Assembly: GCA_913776825.1 (NCBI GenBank)
Contig: CAJYPV010000028.1
Location: 186,001 to 250,000, forward strand
Direction: 5' to 3'
Length of the DNA stretch: 64,000 bases
From: Burkholderiaceae bacterium
GTDB taxonomy: Bacteria; Pseudomonadota; Gammaproteobacteria; Burkholderiales; Burkholderiaceae_C
Within the stretch, counting starts at the first letter, position 1; every line of letters starts with the position of its first letter. The position numbers and the translations under genes are program-made. The notes under the pieces were generated by a model. That model was not told the DNA's origin. It did not search any database and saw only the letters and a list, made by a program, of their open reading frames with translations. Positions 27,749 through 36,386 of the stretch are shown here, piece by piece.

Positions 27749-28471
27749 ATGTGGGCCCGCCTGTTCCGTTCCTTGCGCCGAGTTCGTCCGGATGCGACGC
27801 CGACGAGGCGCGGCACGCGTCGCGGTCGGTTCCTGCCCGTGCTGGGCGCATGGGTCAGCGCGTGGCTGTGGGCGACGCCGACCTCGGCCTGTGTGCTGGT
27901 GTTCGGGCAGGGCCGCAATGTCGATGCGCAATGGACGGAGCGCAACCAGCACTGGGATGAGATCAACCGGCGCTTCAACCTGGCCGTGCGCGAGCCGCTG
28001 GTGGCGGCGGGACTGCCGGTGATCAACCTGGTGTTGCCGGTGGACGCCACCGATGTCCCGGCCAATCTGCGCGGCCTGGTGACAGCGGTGCAGCGCCATG
28101 GCTGCACGCGGGTGCTGGAGACGACCATGTTCGCCGACCCCGCCGCCGGGCTGCTGATCGCGCGGCTGCGGCTGTATCCGGTGCTCGGTCTGGTCGGGCC
28201 GCAGGCGGCCGGCGTGCTGCCCCGGATCGGACCGGTCAGCTACACCGAGCAGCGCGAGTTCGCGCTCGATGCTCGCGTGATGGATCGCGCAGAACCCGGC
28301 CGGCTCGGGCGATGGATGGGCGAGGCGGCCGTCACCGGGGCGCTGTTGGTGGCGACGAGCGGACCGGCCTCGGCGGCGTCGGCGTCAGCCTCCGCATCCG
28401 CACCCGCACCCGCACCCGCACCCGCACCCGCACCGTCCGCTGGGACCGACGCGGACAGCAGCGCGCCTTAG
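27749..28471 (+). CDS. exported protein of unknown function with Ala-Pro tail
   Basis: A 240-residue protein I do not recognise. A long basic N-terminus (residues 1-30) precedes a hydrophobic stretch (LPVLGAWVSAWLWATPTSA), consistent with a signal peptide. The central part (residues 48-195) is a mixed alpha/beta domain with a dispersed Cys (HGCTRVLETT). The tail is low complexity, Ala/Ser then Ala-Pro repeats encoded by five CACCCG hexamers (28401-28430). Its stop overlaps the convergent HlyD stop (28468-28471), so the two genes are end to end. Confidence 0.55.
   Translation: MWARLFRSLRRVRPDATPTRRGTRRGRFLPVLGAWVSAWLWATPTSACVLVFGQGRNVDAQWTERNQHWDEINRRFNLAVREPLVAAGLPVINLVLPVDATDVPANLRGLVTAVQRHGCTRVLETTMFADPAAGLLIARLRLYPVLGLVGPQAAGVLPRIGPVSYTEQREFALDARVMDRAEPGRLGRWMGEAAVTGALLVATSGPASAASASASASAPAPAPAPAPAPSAGTDADSSAP
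28401..28430 (+). repeat. CACCCG hexamer x5
   Basis: A perfect six-base microsatellite encoding Ala-Pro repeats in the tail of the unknown exported protein. Slippage would change repeat number by two residues without a frameshift. Confidence 0.9.
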
Positions 28472-29715
28472 CCGTTCTTCGCCAGCCCCAGCACGGGCGA
28501 GAAGAGGTATTCGACGATCCGGCGCTGTTCCAGCACCAGGTCCGCCTGCAGCGTCATGCCCGCGCGCAACGAGGGCGGCTGACCATCCAGCCCGGGCATC
28601 GAGTCCAGCGACACCAGCACCCGATAGACCGGGCCCTGCGCGGTCAGGCCCATCGGCAATTCCCGCGCATCGACGGCCGACCGGGAGATGCTCAGCACCC
28701 GCCCGCGGCCGACGCCGAACTTCTGATACGGGAAGGCGTCATAGCGCAGCCGCACCTCATCGCCCGGCTTGACGAAGCCGATCGCGCGGCTGGGCGCGAA
28801 CAGCTCGGCGCGCAGGGCGCCGTCCGCGGGCAGCAGATCGGCCACCAGCGTGCCGGCCTTGACCGCCGCGCCGGGCTCGACCCGCACATTGGCCACGCGC
28901 GCGGCGATCGGCGCGACCAGCAACACCTGGCCCCGGCGCGTCGCCTCGGCGCGGCGCTGGTCCAGTGCGGCCAGCTTCTCGCCCAGCTCCGCCAGCGCAG
29001 CATCGCGCTCATGGCCGACGCCGCTGAGCTCATGGCGGGTGTTGCGCAGGGTGGTGTCGCGGGCCAGCATGTCCTGACGCACCGATTCACGGGTCTCGGT
29101 CACGGCCAGCACTGCATCTTCCAGCCGATCGGCATCGCGGCGCGAGATATAGCCCTGCTTGGCCAGATCGGACTGATCCTGCACCTGGCGCTGCGCCAGC
29201 TCGGCGCGCCGATCGAGCGTGGCCAGTTGCCGGCGATATTGGGCCAGCTCGGCATCCAGGCTCTGCACCTCGTCCCGCAGGCGGGCTTCGCGCAGCTGAT
29301 AGCGCGCCCGCACGGCCTCCTGCTGCTGGATCAACTGCTGCCGCTCGCGCTCCAGGTCGACGAGCAAGCGGCCGGACAGGCTTTGGCCCTTGTCCATCTG
29401 GCCGTCCAGTCGCAGGGTGGCGATCTCCGCGCCGGCGCCGACCAGCTCGCCTTCCACCGCCTTGAGCGAGGACACCACGCCGTCGGTCTGGGCTTCAACG
29501 CGGATCACGCCGCCTTCCGGCCGCAGCCAGCCGCCCACGGTTTCCTTGCGGGCATAGCTGCCGAAGAACAGGAAGCCCAGCACCAGCGCGAACACCAGCA
29601 CCACCACCGCTGTGATCCAGCGCGCGCCGGCCGGCACATGCAGCAGCACCTCACCCATCAGGCGCTGGCCGCGGTGTTCGATCGCCTCGCGGCGGAACAG
29701 CTTGTGCATGCTCAT
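28468..29715 (-). CDS. HlyD-family periplasmic adaptor of peptide exporter
   Basis: A 415-residue membrane-fusion protein. One N-terminal helix (WITAVVVLVFALVLGFLFFG, residues 34-53) anchors it. A lipoyl-like half-motif follows (GVIRVEAQTDGVVSSLKAVEGE), then a long coiled-coil hairpin (residues about 110-250) and the second lipoyl half (ATRRGQVLLVAPIAARVANV with PGAAVKAGTLVADLLP). It links the inner-membrane C39 ABC exporter to an outer-membrane channel of TolC type, which is not in the window. One base separates it from the ABC gene, so the two form an operon. Confidence 0.92.
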   Translation of the reverse strand: MSMHKLFRREAIEHRGQRLMGEVLLHVPAGARWITAVVVLVFALVLGFLFFGSYARKETVGGWLRPEGGVIRVEAQTDGVVSSLKAVEGELVGAGAEIATLRLDGQMDKGQSLSGRLLVDLERERQQLIQQQEAVRARYQLREARLRDEVQSLDAELAQYRRQLATLDRRAELAQRQVQDQSDLAKQGYISRRDADRLEDAVLAVTETRESVRQDMLARDTTLRNTRHELSGVGHERDAALAELGEKLAALDQRRAEATRRGQVLLVAPIAARVANVRVEPGAAVKAGTLVADLLPADGALRAELFAPSRAIGFVKPGDEVRLRYDAFPYQKFGVGRGRVLSISRSAVDARELPMGLTAQGPVYRVLVSLDSMPGLDGQPPSLRAGMTLQADLVLEQRRIVEYLFSPVLGLAKNG

Positions 29716-29716
29716 G

Positions 29717-32008
29717 TCAGGTCGCCTCGTGCGCCGGCGGCGGTGCGGGGGTGGGGCGCGCGTCTTCCGGCGGATCGACGCGGGCGCTGTCGCGGGCGGG
29801 CTCGTGCGGCTCCGGGCGAGGCGCAGGGATCGAGTCGTCGCGTGGCTCGGCGTGCGGTGGCGTGCCGTCGGTGGACGGGGTGACCTCAGGTCGCGAATGA
29901 CGGGGTCCGCGGCGTTCGATCAATCGGCCTTGGGAGAGTTCCAGCACGCGATCGGCCCGCTCGACCAGTTCCGGCCGATGGGCGACGACGATGCGGGTGA
30001 TCGGCATGTCCTGCACCAGGTCGGCGATGCGTCGCTCGGCCTGGGGATCGAGGTTGGCGGTGCCTTCGTCGAGGAACAGGACGGCCGGGCGGCGGTACAG
30101 CGCGCGGGCCAGCAGCACGCGCTGGCGCTGGCCGCCGGACAGGGTGCTGCCCATGTCGCCGACCATGCTCAGATAGCCCATCGGCATGGCCTGGATCTCG
30201 TCGTGCACGGCGGCGGCGGTGGCGCTTTCCACCACGCGGGCCATGTCCAGTTGCGGATCGAAGAAGGCGATGTTGTCGGCGATGGTGCCCATCAGCAGGC
30301 CGTCGTCCTGTTGCACCACGCCGATGGCGCGGCGCCAGGTCTGAATGCCGAAGGAGGCCATCGGCATGCCGTCCACCAGGATCTCGCCCGACGAGGGCGG
30401 CAGCAGGCTGAGCATCAGCTTGAGCAGCGTGGTCTTGCCGCCGCCCGAGCTGCCGACGATGGCCACGTATTCGCCGGGCTCGATGTCCAGCGTCACGCCT
30501 TGCAGCAGCAGCGGTTCATTCTGGGCATAGCGGAAGCTCACGTCACGCAGGCTGAGGCCGCCGCGCAGCGGGCGGTCGGGCAGCATCGCGGCGGCTTCCA
30601 GGCCGGCTTCGCGCGGGGTGGTGACGATGTCGGCCAGCCGCTCCATGTGCAGGCGCAGCAGCCGGAACTGCACGGCGTGTCGGAGCAGCGCTTCGGCGCG
30701 CTCGCCAAACTGATTGCGATAGAGCAGCGCCGCGAACAGCATGCCGGCGCTGAGTTCATTGCGCATCACCATTTGCGCACCCAGATAGACGACCAGCACG
30801 AGTTGCAGATTGAAGAGCAGGCTGCGCGCGAACTGAAGGCCGACCTCCAATTGGCCGCTGCCCAATGAGGCATTCACCACCTGGGCGAAGTGATTGCGCC
30901 AGACCACTTCGCGCTGTGCTTCGCGGCCATACAGCTTCACGGTCTTCGAGGCGCGAATCGATTCGATCAGATAGGTCTGGGCTTCGGCCTGCGCAATCAG
31001 TTGTTCTTCTTCGCGCTGACGCCGCAAGGGATAGAACCCGAGCACGATGACGGCATAGATCAGCATCGCGCCCAGCACGATCAGGCCGAGCGTGGGGCTG
31101 TAGGTCAGCAGCAGCGCTGCGGTGGCGAGGGTCATCACACCGTCGATGAGGGCGGTGACGGCGGATTGGGTCAGCGCCTCCTGAATCGGCTTGACGGCGC
31201 CCATGCGGGAGAGGATGTCGCCGACGATGCGTTTCTCGAAGAACTCGGCGGGCAGTCGCAGCAGGTGGCGCAGCACATTGCCGCTGAGCTGGAAGCTCAT
31301 GGCCTGGCCGAGCTGCAGCACGGTCCAGCCGCGCAGGGCTTCGGTCATGGCCTGCAGCCCATACATCAGGCCGAAGGCGACGGCGAGGATGACGAGGAAG
31401 TTCTGGTCGAGTCGCGAGACCGCATCGTCCATCGCCAGTTGCAGGAAGGCGGGCGCGGCCATGGCGAAGAGCTGCAGCATCACCGACAGCACCAGGGTCT
31501 GCAGCAGCGGGCCTTTCCAGCCGCGCACGCGGGTCCAGAGGTCGCGCATGCGGGCGCGGACCCGGATCTCTCGCGGTTTGAACTGGCTGGTGGGGGAGAG
31601 TTCCAGGGCGACGCCGCTGAAGCTCTTGGACATCTGGCGGGGCGAGATCTCGCGCACGCCCAGGGCGGGGTCGTGAATGATGGCGGTGTCGCCGCGCAAT
31701 GCCTTCAGGACCACGAAGTGATTGAGGTCCCAATGCAGGATGCAGGGCAGGGTCAATTGCGGCAGGTGCACGGGCTCCAGGCGCAGCGGACGACAAGCGA
31801 AGTCCATGCTGTCGGCAATGCGCATCAGGTCGGCGAGCGTCGCGCCCTTGAGGGAGAGCGCGTAGCGCTGCCGCAATCCATTCAGGTCGACGTCATGGCC
31901 GTGATAGGCGGCAATCATGGCAAATGACGCGAGGCCGCATTCGGCGACCTCGGACTGATGGAACATCGGTAACTCACGCCGGCCGCGCAGCCAATCGAAA
32001 GGATTCAA
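29717..32008 (-). CDS. C39-peptidase ABC exporter (bacteriocin/peptide type)
   Basis: A 763-residue peptidase-containing ABC transporter that cleaves double-glycine leaders while exporting peptides. The N-terminal C39 domain has oxyanion Gln18 and nucleophile Cys24 (HQSEVAECGLASF), His97 (DLNHFVVL) and Asp113 (IHDPALG), so it looks active. A six-helix exporter domain follows. The ATPase has GSSGGGKTT, LSGGQRQRVLLARAL, LFLDEGTANLD and VVAHRPE. A Pro-rich tail of about 65 residues is unusual. TTG 32008 is the preferred start (GAGAAG just upstream); ATG 31966 would leave almost nothing before the catalytic Gln. The double-glycine peptide gene is divergent from it. Confidence 0.92.
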   Translation of the reverse strand: MNPFDWLRGRRELPMFHQSEVAECGLASFAMIAAYHGHDVDLNGLRQRYALSLKGATLADLMRIADSMDFACRPLRLEPVHLPQLTLPCILHWDLNHFVVLKALRGDTAIIHDPALGVREISPRQMSKSFSGVALELSPTSQFKPREIRVRARMRDLWTRVRGWKGPLLQTLVLSVMLQLFAMAAPAFLQLAMDDAVSRLDQNFLVILAVAFGLMYGLQAMTEALRGWTVLQLGQAMSFQLSGNVLRHLLRLPAEFFEKRIVGDILSRMGAVKPIQEALTQSAVTALIDGVMTLATAALLLTYSPTLGLIVLGAMLIYAVIVLGFYPLRRQREEEQLIAQAEAQTYLIESIRASKTVKLYGREAQREVVWRNHFAQVVNASLGSGQLEVGLQFARSLLFNLQLVLVVYLGAQMVMRNELSAGMLFAALLYRNQFGERAEALLRHAVQFRLLRLHMERLADIVTTPREAGLEAAAMLPDRPLRGGLSLRDVSFRYAQNEPLLLQGVTLDIEPGEYVAIVGSSGGGKTTLLKLMLSLLPPSSGEILVDGMPMASFGIQTWRRAIGVVQQDDGLLMGTIADNIAFFDPQLDMARVVESATAAAVHDEIQAMPMGYLSMVGDMGSTLSGGQRQRVLLARALYRRPAVLFLDEGTANLDPQAERRIADLVQDMPITRIVVAHRPELVERADRVLELSQGRLIERRGPRHSRPEVTPSTDGTPPHAEPRDDSIPAPRPEPHEPARDSARVDPPEDARPTPAPPPAHEAT

Positions 32009-32106
32009 CAGACTTCTCGTGGTTGAGGGACGGCGGTATTGTGGCGCCAGCCATCGGGCTGGGGAGAGGGGTGGTGCAGATTGAGGGTGTACGGAGGAAA
32101 ACACCC

Positions 32107-32265
32107 ATGACCGCGAGGCGGAATCGTGATCTACAGCCACCGCCTGTGGGTCAGGGTAGGCCTCCGCAGGATCGCGTCATGGCCTGGCCGATTGGCTTGT
32201 CAGTATGTTCATTGATTGCGCAGTCGAGACTCGTCGCCCACACTGTCCTCCCCGATTCATTTTGA
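32107..32265 (+). CDS. possible 52-codon small ORF upstream of peptide gene
   Basis: A small frame from ATG 32107, preceded by GGAGG (32093-32097) at nine bases, ends just before the SD of the double-glycine peptide gene. It encodes a basic N-terminal part and a moderately hydrophobic segment (MAWPIGLSVCSLIAQ). It might be a translated leader or a small peptide. Evidence is limited to the SD and position, so treat it as tentative. Confidence 0.25.
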   Translation: MTARRNRDLQPPPVGQGRPPQDRVMAWPIGLSVCSLIAQSRLVAHTVLPDSF

Positions 32266-32277
32266 GGTGAGGGAATC

Positions 32278-32454
32278 TTGAACCATCTGAAGCACAACGA
32301 CCTTGGTGTGGCAGCAGCGGCGGACCACGACGCCGGCCACCCGTCTATTCAATCGTCTCAGCAATCGACGCGCTTGCTGGCGCCGGTTGAATTGACCGCA
32401 GAGGAAATCCATGCGGTCGCGGGTGGGCCTGAGGTGACCAACAGCGTTGGCTGA
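32278..32454 (+). CDS. double-glycine leader peptide with 8-residue core
   Basis: A 58-codon gene with TTG start and a good SD (GAGGTGAGGG, 32264-32273). The last third reads LTAEEIHAVAGG followed by PEVTNSVG and stop. This is a textbook double-glycine leader (hydrophobic and acidic residues at alternate positions, then GG) for C39 exporters, leaving a predicted core of only eight residues. The N-terminal part (MNHLKHNDLG, Ala-, His- and Ser/Gln-rich) is longer than most such leaders. A perfect intrinsic terminator follows 20 bp after the stop, so the short core is not due to missing sequence. It is divergent from the exporter. The function (signal peptide, bacteriocin fragment or other) is unknown. 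Confidence 0.8.
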   Translation: MNHLKHNDLGVAAAADHDAGHPSIQSSQQSTRLLAPVELTAEEIHAVAGGPEVTNSVG

Positions 32455-32473
32455 AGCGTCCGACTGGGCAATG

Positions 32474-32502
32474 AAAATGGGCCGCAATGCGGCCCATTTT
32501 TT
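32474..32502. terminator. bidirectional intrinsic terminator
   Basis: A perfect 12-bp stem (AAAATGGGCCGC/GCGGCCCATTTT) with a 3-nt loop and T-run through 32502; A residues on the left also give a T-run on the other strand. It ends the peptide transcript and can end the leftward sigma-kinase operon. Confidence 0.95.
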
Positions 32503-32624
32503 CGGCGTTTTCGACGTGCTCGCTGGCGGGACTTCGCCGCGTTGTTTCGGCGAATACGCTTGGCGGTACGTTTGTTTTCAGAGACGCAGATCGTCACACG
32601 CGCCGTTTGGCACGATCCAACTCA

Positions 32625-33002
32625 TCAAGCGTCGTTGAGGACTTGAGGATCGCTGCTCGGGTACAGATTCTCGATGGCGACCGGGTTTCCGAACAGAAGA
32701 ACGACGCCTTTTGTGACGATCGAATCGGTGGGCATGACCACGCTCACCGCGTTCTGGTCATCTGCCGCGGCAAAGTTGCTGCTATTCATCGCAGGCGGTT
32801 GACCGATCGTCTTATAGCTTGCGCCCACCAAGACCAACGTCGTATTGGATGTCTGCTCGATCACGCAAGCTCCGGCCGCTTGGCTGATTCGGAGGACGGA
32901 GCCGTCGATCCGTTCCGTGCCCGCCTTGTCGGTGTAATAGGCGCAGTCGGCGAAATCGCCATCGGCACTGATCTTGGCACGTACGTAGTACTTGTTTGGC
33001 AT
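32625..33002 (-). CDS. small DP-EP-like protein
   Basis: A 125-residue protein starting at 33002 after AGGAGA. Its strand-rich composition, opening (MPNKYYVRAKISADGDF) and ending (SSDPQVLNDA) resemble the DP-EP/AidA-like group of small beta-sandwich proteins, which end in an SDPQ-x-x-N segment; this match is from memory and weak. There is no signal peptide. It lies 34 bp after the kinase gene, likely in the sigma-kinase operon. The C-terminal PQVLN resembles the PEVTN core of the double-glycine peptide encoded just beyond the shared terminator. G+C is lower than the genome. Confidence 0.5.
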   Translation of the reverse strand: MPNKYYVRAKISADGDFADCAYYTDKAGTERIDGSVLRISQAAGACVIEQTSNTTLVLVGASYKTIGQPPAMNSSNFAAADDQNAVSVVMPTDSIVTKGVVLLFGNPVAIENLYPSSDPQVLNDA

Positions 33003-33036
33003 TCTTTTCTCCTGACGGAAGAAGTGAAGTAAAGGG

Positions 33037-35772
33037 TCAGACCGGAGAGTCGGATGAGCGGTCTTTCGCCAACCAATCGGCTGCCTGACGCACGTTTTCC
33101 TTCCCTCCATTACCAAGACACGATTGGGCCTCAACCCAGTCGCTGGTGATCTTCAGGTGAACCCCGATGAGGGGTGACATCTTCTCCACCATATTGATGA
33201 TGTCTTGGCAGATCGCGACCCTTTCACCTTGATCAGCGTGAGAATTTTCATGAATGAGTCGAGTGCGCATCAGTTGCGCATGGACGAATGGAACGACGAG
33301 TCTGATTTCCGTCGGTCGCGCAGCCAATGCGGATGAAAGCGCGCTGACTGACTTGGCTAGCGTCTGTTCCGCAAGCGCATTCCTGCCCTGCTTTTTCAGT
33401 GTCGCGGCAAGCATGGTGTCCAGGCGGGCTCTGAATTCAAGCCTGCGTGCTGCACCCGCACCGTGACTGACCCTTTCGATTTCATCCATTCGAATGGCCA
33501 GCCCCTGCAATCGCTCCAATAAAGCGGAGGGCGCGAGCTGCTCGCTGCGAATGTCTAGATCGACCAGTTCCCCAACGATCAGGTTGAAGCGCCATTGGAG
33601 ATTGCTTGGATCCTGATCCAAAAGTCGGCGGAGGATGGCGATATTGGAAGATATCTCTCGGAGCGCGTCATCGCGCTGGCCGGACGCCGCTGCCGCTTCA
33701 GCGACCCAACGTCGAAGGATGCTTTCACGATAGGCCCAGCCCCCGTTGTCGGGCCTTTGGGCTCTGGCTTTTGCTACCCGTGCGGCACTCTCGGCGAAGA
33801 TCTTCTTTGCAGATTGGGGTCTTCCCTGCCATAGCTCCAGCGTGCCAAGCCAACTCATGCTGTCTGCAAGATCCATTTCCAAAGTCGGATCTGCGTTTCC
33901 GACGCGAGTCTCTAAGGCCCGCTTCTTTAAGAGGATCGATGATTTGAATCGATTGGCAGCCCCTTGAAGGTCCGAAACCTCCAATGCGACGGTTCCCAAG
34001 CTGTTTTCTGCATAGGAAAGTTCGGCAAGGGCCACGTCGCTTTGCGGCTGGGCGCGCAGCCATTCGTCCACGGATGCTCGATATCGCTCCCACGCCAGTT
34101 GGGCTTTCTTGAGTTCGCGCTGGTTGTAATGAACCTGTCCTTCCCAGAATGCGGCGGCCCCCTGGGCCTTTTGCCACTCGCCAATCAATTCCGTTGATGG
34201 CGCCAGACCGGACACCAGGCGTTCCGCCATCTGGAGCGGTTCAAGGGCTCCAGAGAGATCCCGCTTCGACACCCGCACCTCCCCAATCACCGTCAACGCC
34301 TTCGCCCGCTGCAACCGCTCCTGCGGCGTCGCCTGTTCATCCTGCGCGAGGTAGGTCAGCGCCTTGCTCCCCACACTGTCCAGCAGCTCCAGCCGGCCGA
34401 CCGGGCGCAGCTTGTCGGCGAATTCGCCCAGCATGTAGCTCAGCAGGTCGTCCGCCTGCTGGCGCCGCTGTTGGGCCTGGTGCTCTGCCTCGGCCGCTCG
34501 GTGGGCCTGCAGCACGCTCAAGGTGGTCAGCCCCATCAGCGCCAGCACTGCCGCGCTGCCGGCCGCGACGCTCCAGCGATAGCGCCGCACGAACCGCCCC
34601 AGCACATACAAGCGGCTGTCCGGTCGCGCGCTGATCGGCTCATGCGCCAGCCAGTGCCGCAGATCGCTCGCGAATTGCTCGGCATTGGCATAGCGCTCCG
34701 ACGGCGCCTTTTTCAACGCCTTCGCCAGAATCGTGTCCAGATCCCCCCGCAGCAAACGGGCCTGCCGCGCAATCACCGGATCCAGCTGCCCGCTGGCCAC
34801 CTCCGACAGCCGCTTCGGCACCAGGTCCACCACCGCCTTCAAACGGTCCAGGTGCGTCTGGGTATCGTCCGCCGTCGGATGGCGTCCGCCCAGCAATTGA
34901 TACAGCAGCACCCCCAGCGCATACACATCCGTGGCGGTCGTCACATCGCCCTGCTGCACCTGCTCCGGCGCCGCGTATTGCGGCGTGAAGGCACTGCCCG
35001 CCATTTGCGTCAGTTCGGTGGCGGCGGCCGGCTGGGTGGCGTCGTCCAGCAACTTGGCAATGCCGAAGTCCAGCAGCTTCACCTCGCCCGCCGTGGTCAC
35101 CAGGATGTTGCTGGGCTTCAGGTCCCGGTGCAGGATCAGCCGCTGATGCGCATGCGCCACCGCCGACAGCACATCCAGGAACAGCCGCACCCGCGATTCG
35201 ATGTCCAGCCCATTCACATGGCAGAACCGGTCGATCGGCAGGCCGTCCACATACTCCAGCACCAGATACGGCTGATGCCCGTGATGCAGCCCCGCATCCA
35301 GCAAGCGCGCAATGTGCGGATGCGACAGCCGGGCCAGGATCTGGCCCTCGCGCGCGAAACGGCCCGAATCGCCGCGACCGAACAGGCCGGACTTCAGGAA
35401 CTTGACCGCCACCTCGCCCTCGAAGCGGCCGTCCGCCCGACGCGCCAGCCACACCGCGCCCATGCCGCCCTGGCCCAGCTCGCGCTCCAGCACATACGGG
35501 CCCAGCGTCTCGCCGGTCAGGTCCGGCGCCTGGGCGGACAACGGCGGCGCATCCAGCCCGCCCTGCAGTTGCTCCGCCGCCGGCTGCTCCAGAAAGCCCT
35601 GCGCACTCAGCGCGGCATCCTGCATCAGCAGCGCTTCCAGATGCTCGGCGGTGGCCGCATCCGAGGCCCGGATCTCCGCCAGCCGCCGCTGGCGAGCCGG
35701 CTCATCCAGGTCCAGCAATTCATCCAGCAGCGGGCTCAGCGCGATCCAGCGTTGCTTGTCGAGGGCGTCCAT
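33037..35772 (-). CDS. transmembrane Ser/Thr protein kinase with C-terminal helical repeats
   Basis: A 911-residue Hanks-type kinase. The catalytic domain spans about residues 90-375 with intact motifs: Gly-rich loop (LGQGGMGAVW), VAVKFLK, HRDLKPSN, DFG and APE. A single membrane helix follows (WSVAAGSAAVLALMGLTTLSVL, near 400-420), then about 490 residues of mostly helical, TPR-like sequence with a coiled coil near RRQQADDLLSYML. The N-terminal 80 residues are Leu/Asp/Ala-rich. It lies 60 bp after the ECF sigma gene, a common pairing in which the kinase controls the sigma factor by phosphorylation. The 3' third has clearly lower G+C than the kinase domain. Confidence 0.92.
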   Translation of the reverse strand: MDALDKQRWIALSPLLDELLDLDEPARQRRLAEIRASDAATAEHLEALLMQDAALSAQGFLEQPAAEQLQGGLDAPPLSAQAPDLTGETLGPYVLERELGQGGMGAVWLARRADGRFEGEVAVKFLKSGLFGRGDSGRFAREGQILARLSHPHIARLLDAGLHHGHQPYLVLEYVDGLPIDRFCHVNGLDIESRVRLFLDVLSAVAHAHQRLILHRDLKPSNILVTTAGEVKLLDFGIAKLLDDATQPAAATELTQMAGSAFTPQYAAPEQVQQGDVTTATDVYALGVLLYQLLGGRHPTADDTQTHLDRLKAVVDLVPKRLSEVASGQLDPVIARQARLLRGDLDTILAKALKKAPSERYANAEQFASDLRHWLAHEPISARPDSRLYVLGRFVRRYRWSVAAGSAAVLALMGLTTLSVLQAHRAAEAEHQAQQRRQQADDLLSYMLGEFADKLRPVGRLELLDSVGSKALTYLAQDEQATPQERLQRAKALTVIGEVRVSKRDLSGALEPLQMAERLVSGLAPSTELIGEWQKAQGAAAFWEGQVHYNQRELKKAQLAWERYRASVDEWLRAQPQSDVALAELSYAENSLGTVALEVSDLQGAANRFKSSILLKKRALETRVGNADPTLEMDLADSMSWLGTLELWQGRPQSAKKIFAESAARVAKARAQRPDNGGWAYRESILRRWVAEAAAASGQRDDALREISSNIAILRRLLDQDPSNLQWRFNLIVGELVDLDIRSEQLAPSALLERLQGLAIRMDEIERVSHGAGAARRLEFRARLDTMLAATLKKQGRNALAEQTLAKSVSALSSALAARPTEIRLVVPFVHAQLMRTRLIHENSHADQGERVAICQDIINMVEKMSPLIGVHLKITSDWVEAQSCLGNGGKENVRQAADWLAKDRSSDSPV

Positions 35773-35831
35773 AGGGCGTCGGTCGGCGTCGGTAGGGTCT
35801 CTGGGTCGGCCTGTACGGCGCCGGTCGGGGG

Positions 35832-36386
35832 TCAGTTCTTGAGGCTAATGGAAAGAAAGAGGCGGGCCTTCTGCCAGTCCCGCTGCACCGTGCGCTCGGT
35901 CACGCCCAACACCTGCGCGATCTCATGCTCCAGCAAGCCGCCGAAATAACGCATCTCCACCACATGCGCCAGCCGCGGCTCCATGGTGGCCAGCTCATCC
36001 AGCGCTTCATGCACCCGCAGGATGTTCTCGTCCGATTGCGGACCCAGCTCCACGATCGCGGTGTTGAGAGTCAGCTCTTGCTGATCCCCGCCCCGACGCT
36101 CGGTGCGCCGCGCCCGGACCAGATCGATCACCACATTGCGCATCACACGCGCCGCATAGGACAGAAAGTGGCGCCGGTCCGGAAAGCTCTGGCCATTAGC
36201 GCCGGCCAGCTTCAGCCAGGCCTCATGCACCAGCGCCGTCGTGTCCAGCAGCGTCAGCTCGCCGGACAGCCGCATCCGCTGCCGCGCCAGTCGCTGCAAC
36301 TCCCCATACAGCTGCGCCACCACCTCGTCGGCAGCGGTGCGGTCGCCCTGTCCGGCGGCTTGCAGCAGTTGGGTGATGTCTGTCAT
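35832..36386 (-). CDS. ECF-type sigma factor, kinase-associated class
   Basis: A 184-residue sigma-70 family protein of the ECF group that is usually encoded beside a Ser/Thr kinase and lacks an anti-sigma gene. Region 2 covers about residues 25-95 (LLDTTALVHEAWLKL, RRHFLSYAARVMRNVVIDLVRAR); region 4 covers about 125-180 with HTH (EHEIAQVLGVTERTVQRDWQKARLFL). Related sigma factors are activated by phosphorylation of region 2 by the partner kinase. It is first in the leftward operon sigma-kinase-DP-EP-like. Confidence 0.92.
   Translation of the reverse strand: MTDITQLLQAAGQGDRTAADEVVAQLYGELQRLARQRMRLSGELTLLDTTALVHEAWLKLAGANGQSFPDRRHFLSYAARVMRNVVIDLVRARRTERRGGDQQELTLNTAIVELGPQSDENILRVHEALDELATMEPRLAHVVEMRYFGGLLEHEIAQVLGVTERTVQRDWQKARLFLSISLKN

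Noticed and set aside
32107..32265. 52-codon ORF as a second double-glycine or toxin peptide
   Set aside because: It has an SD but no GG leader motif, so it is listed only as tentative and not as part of the export system.
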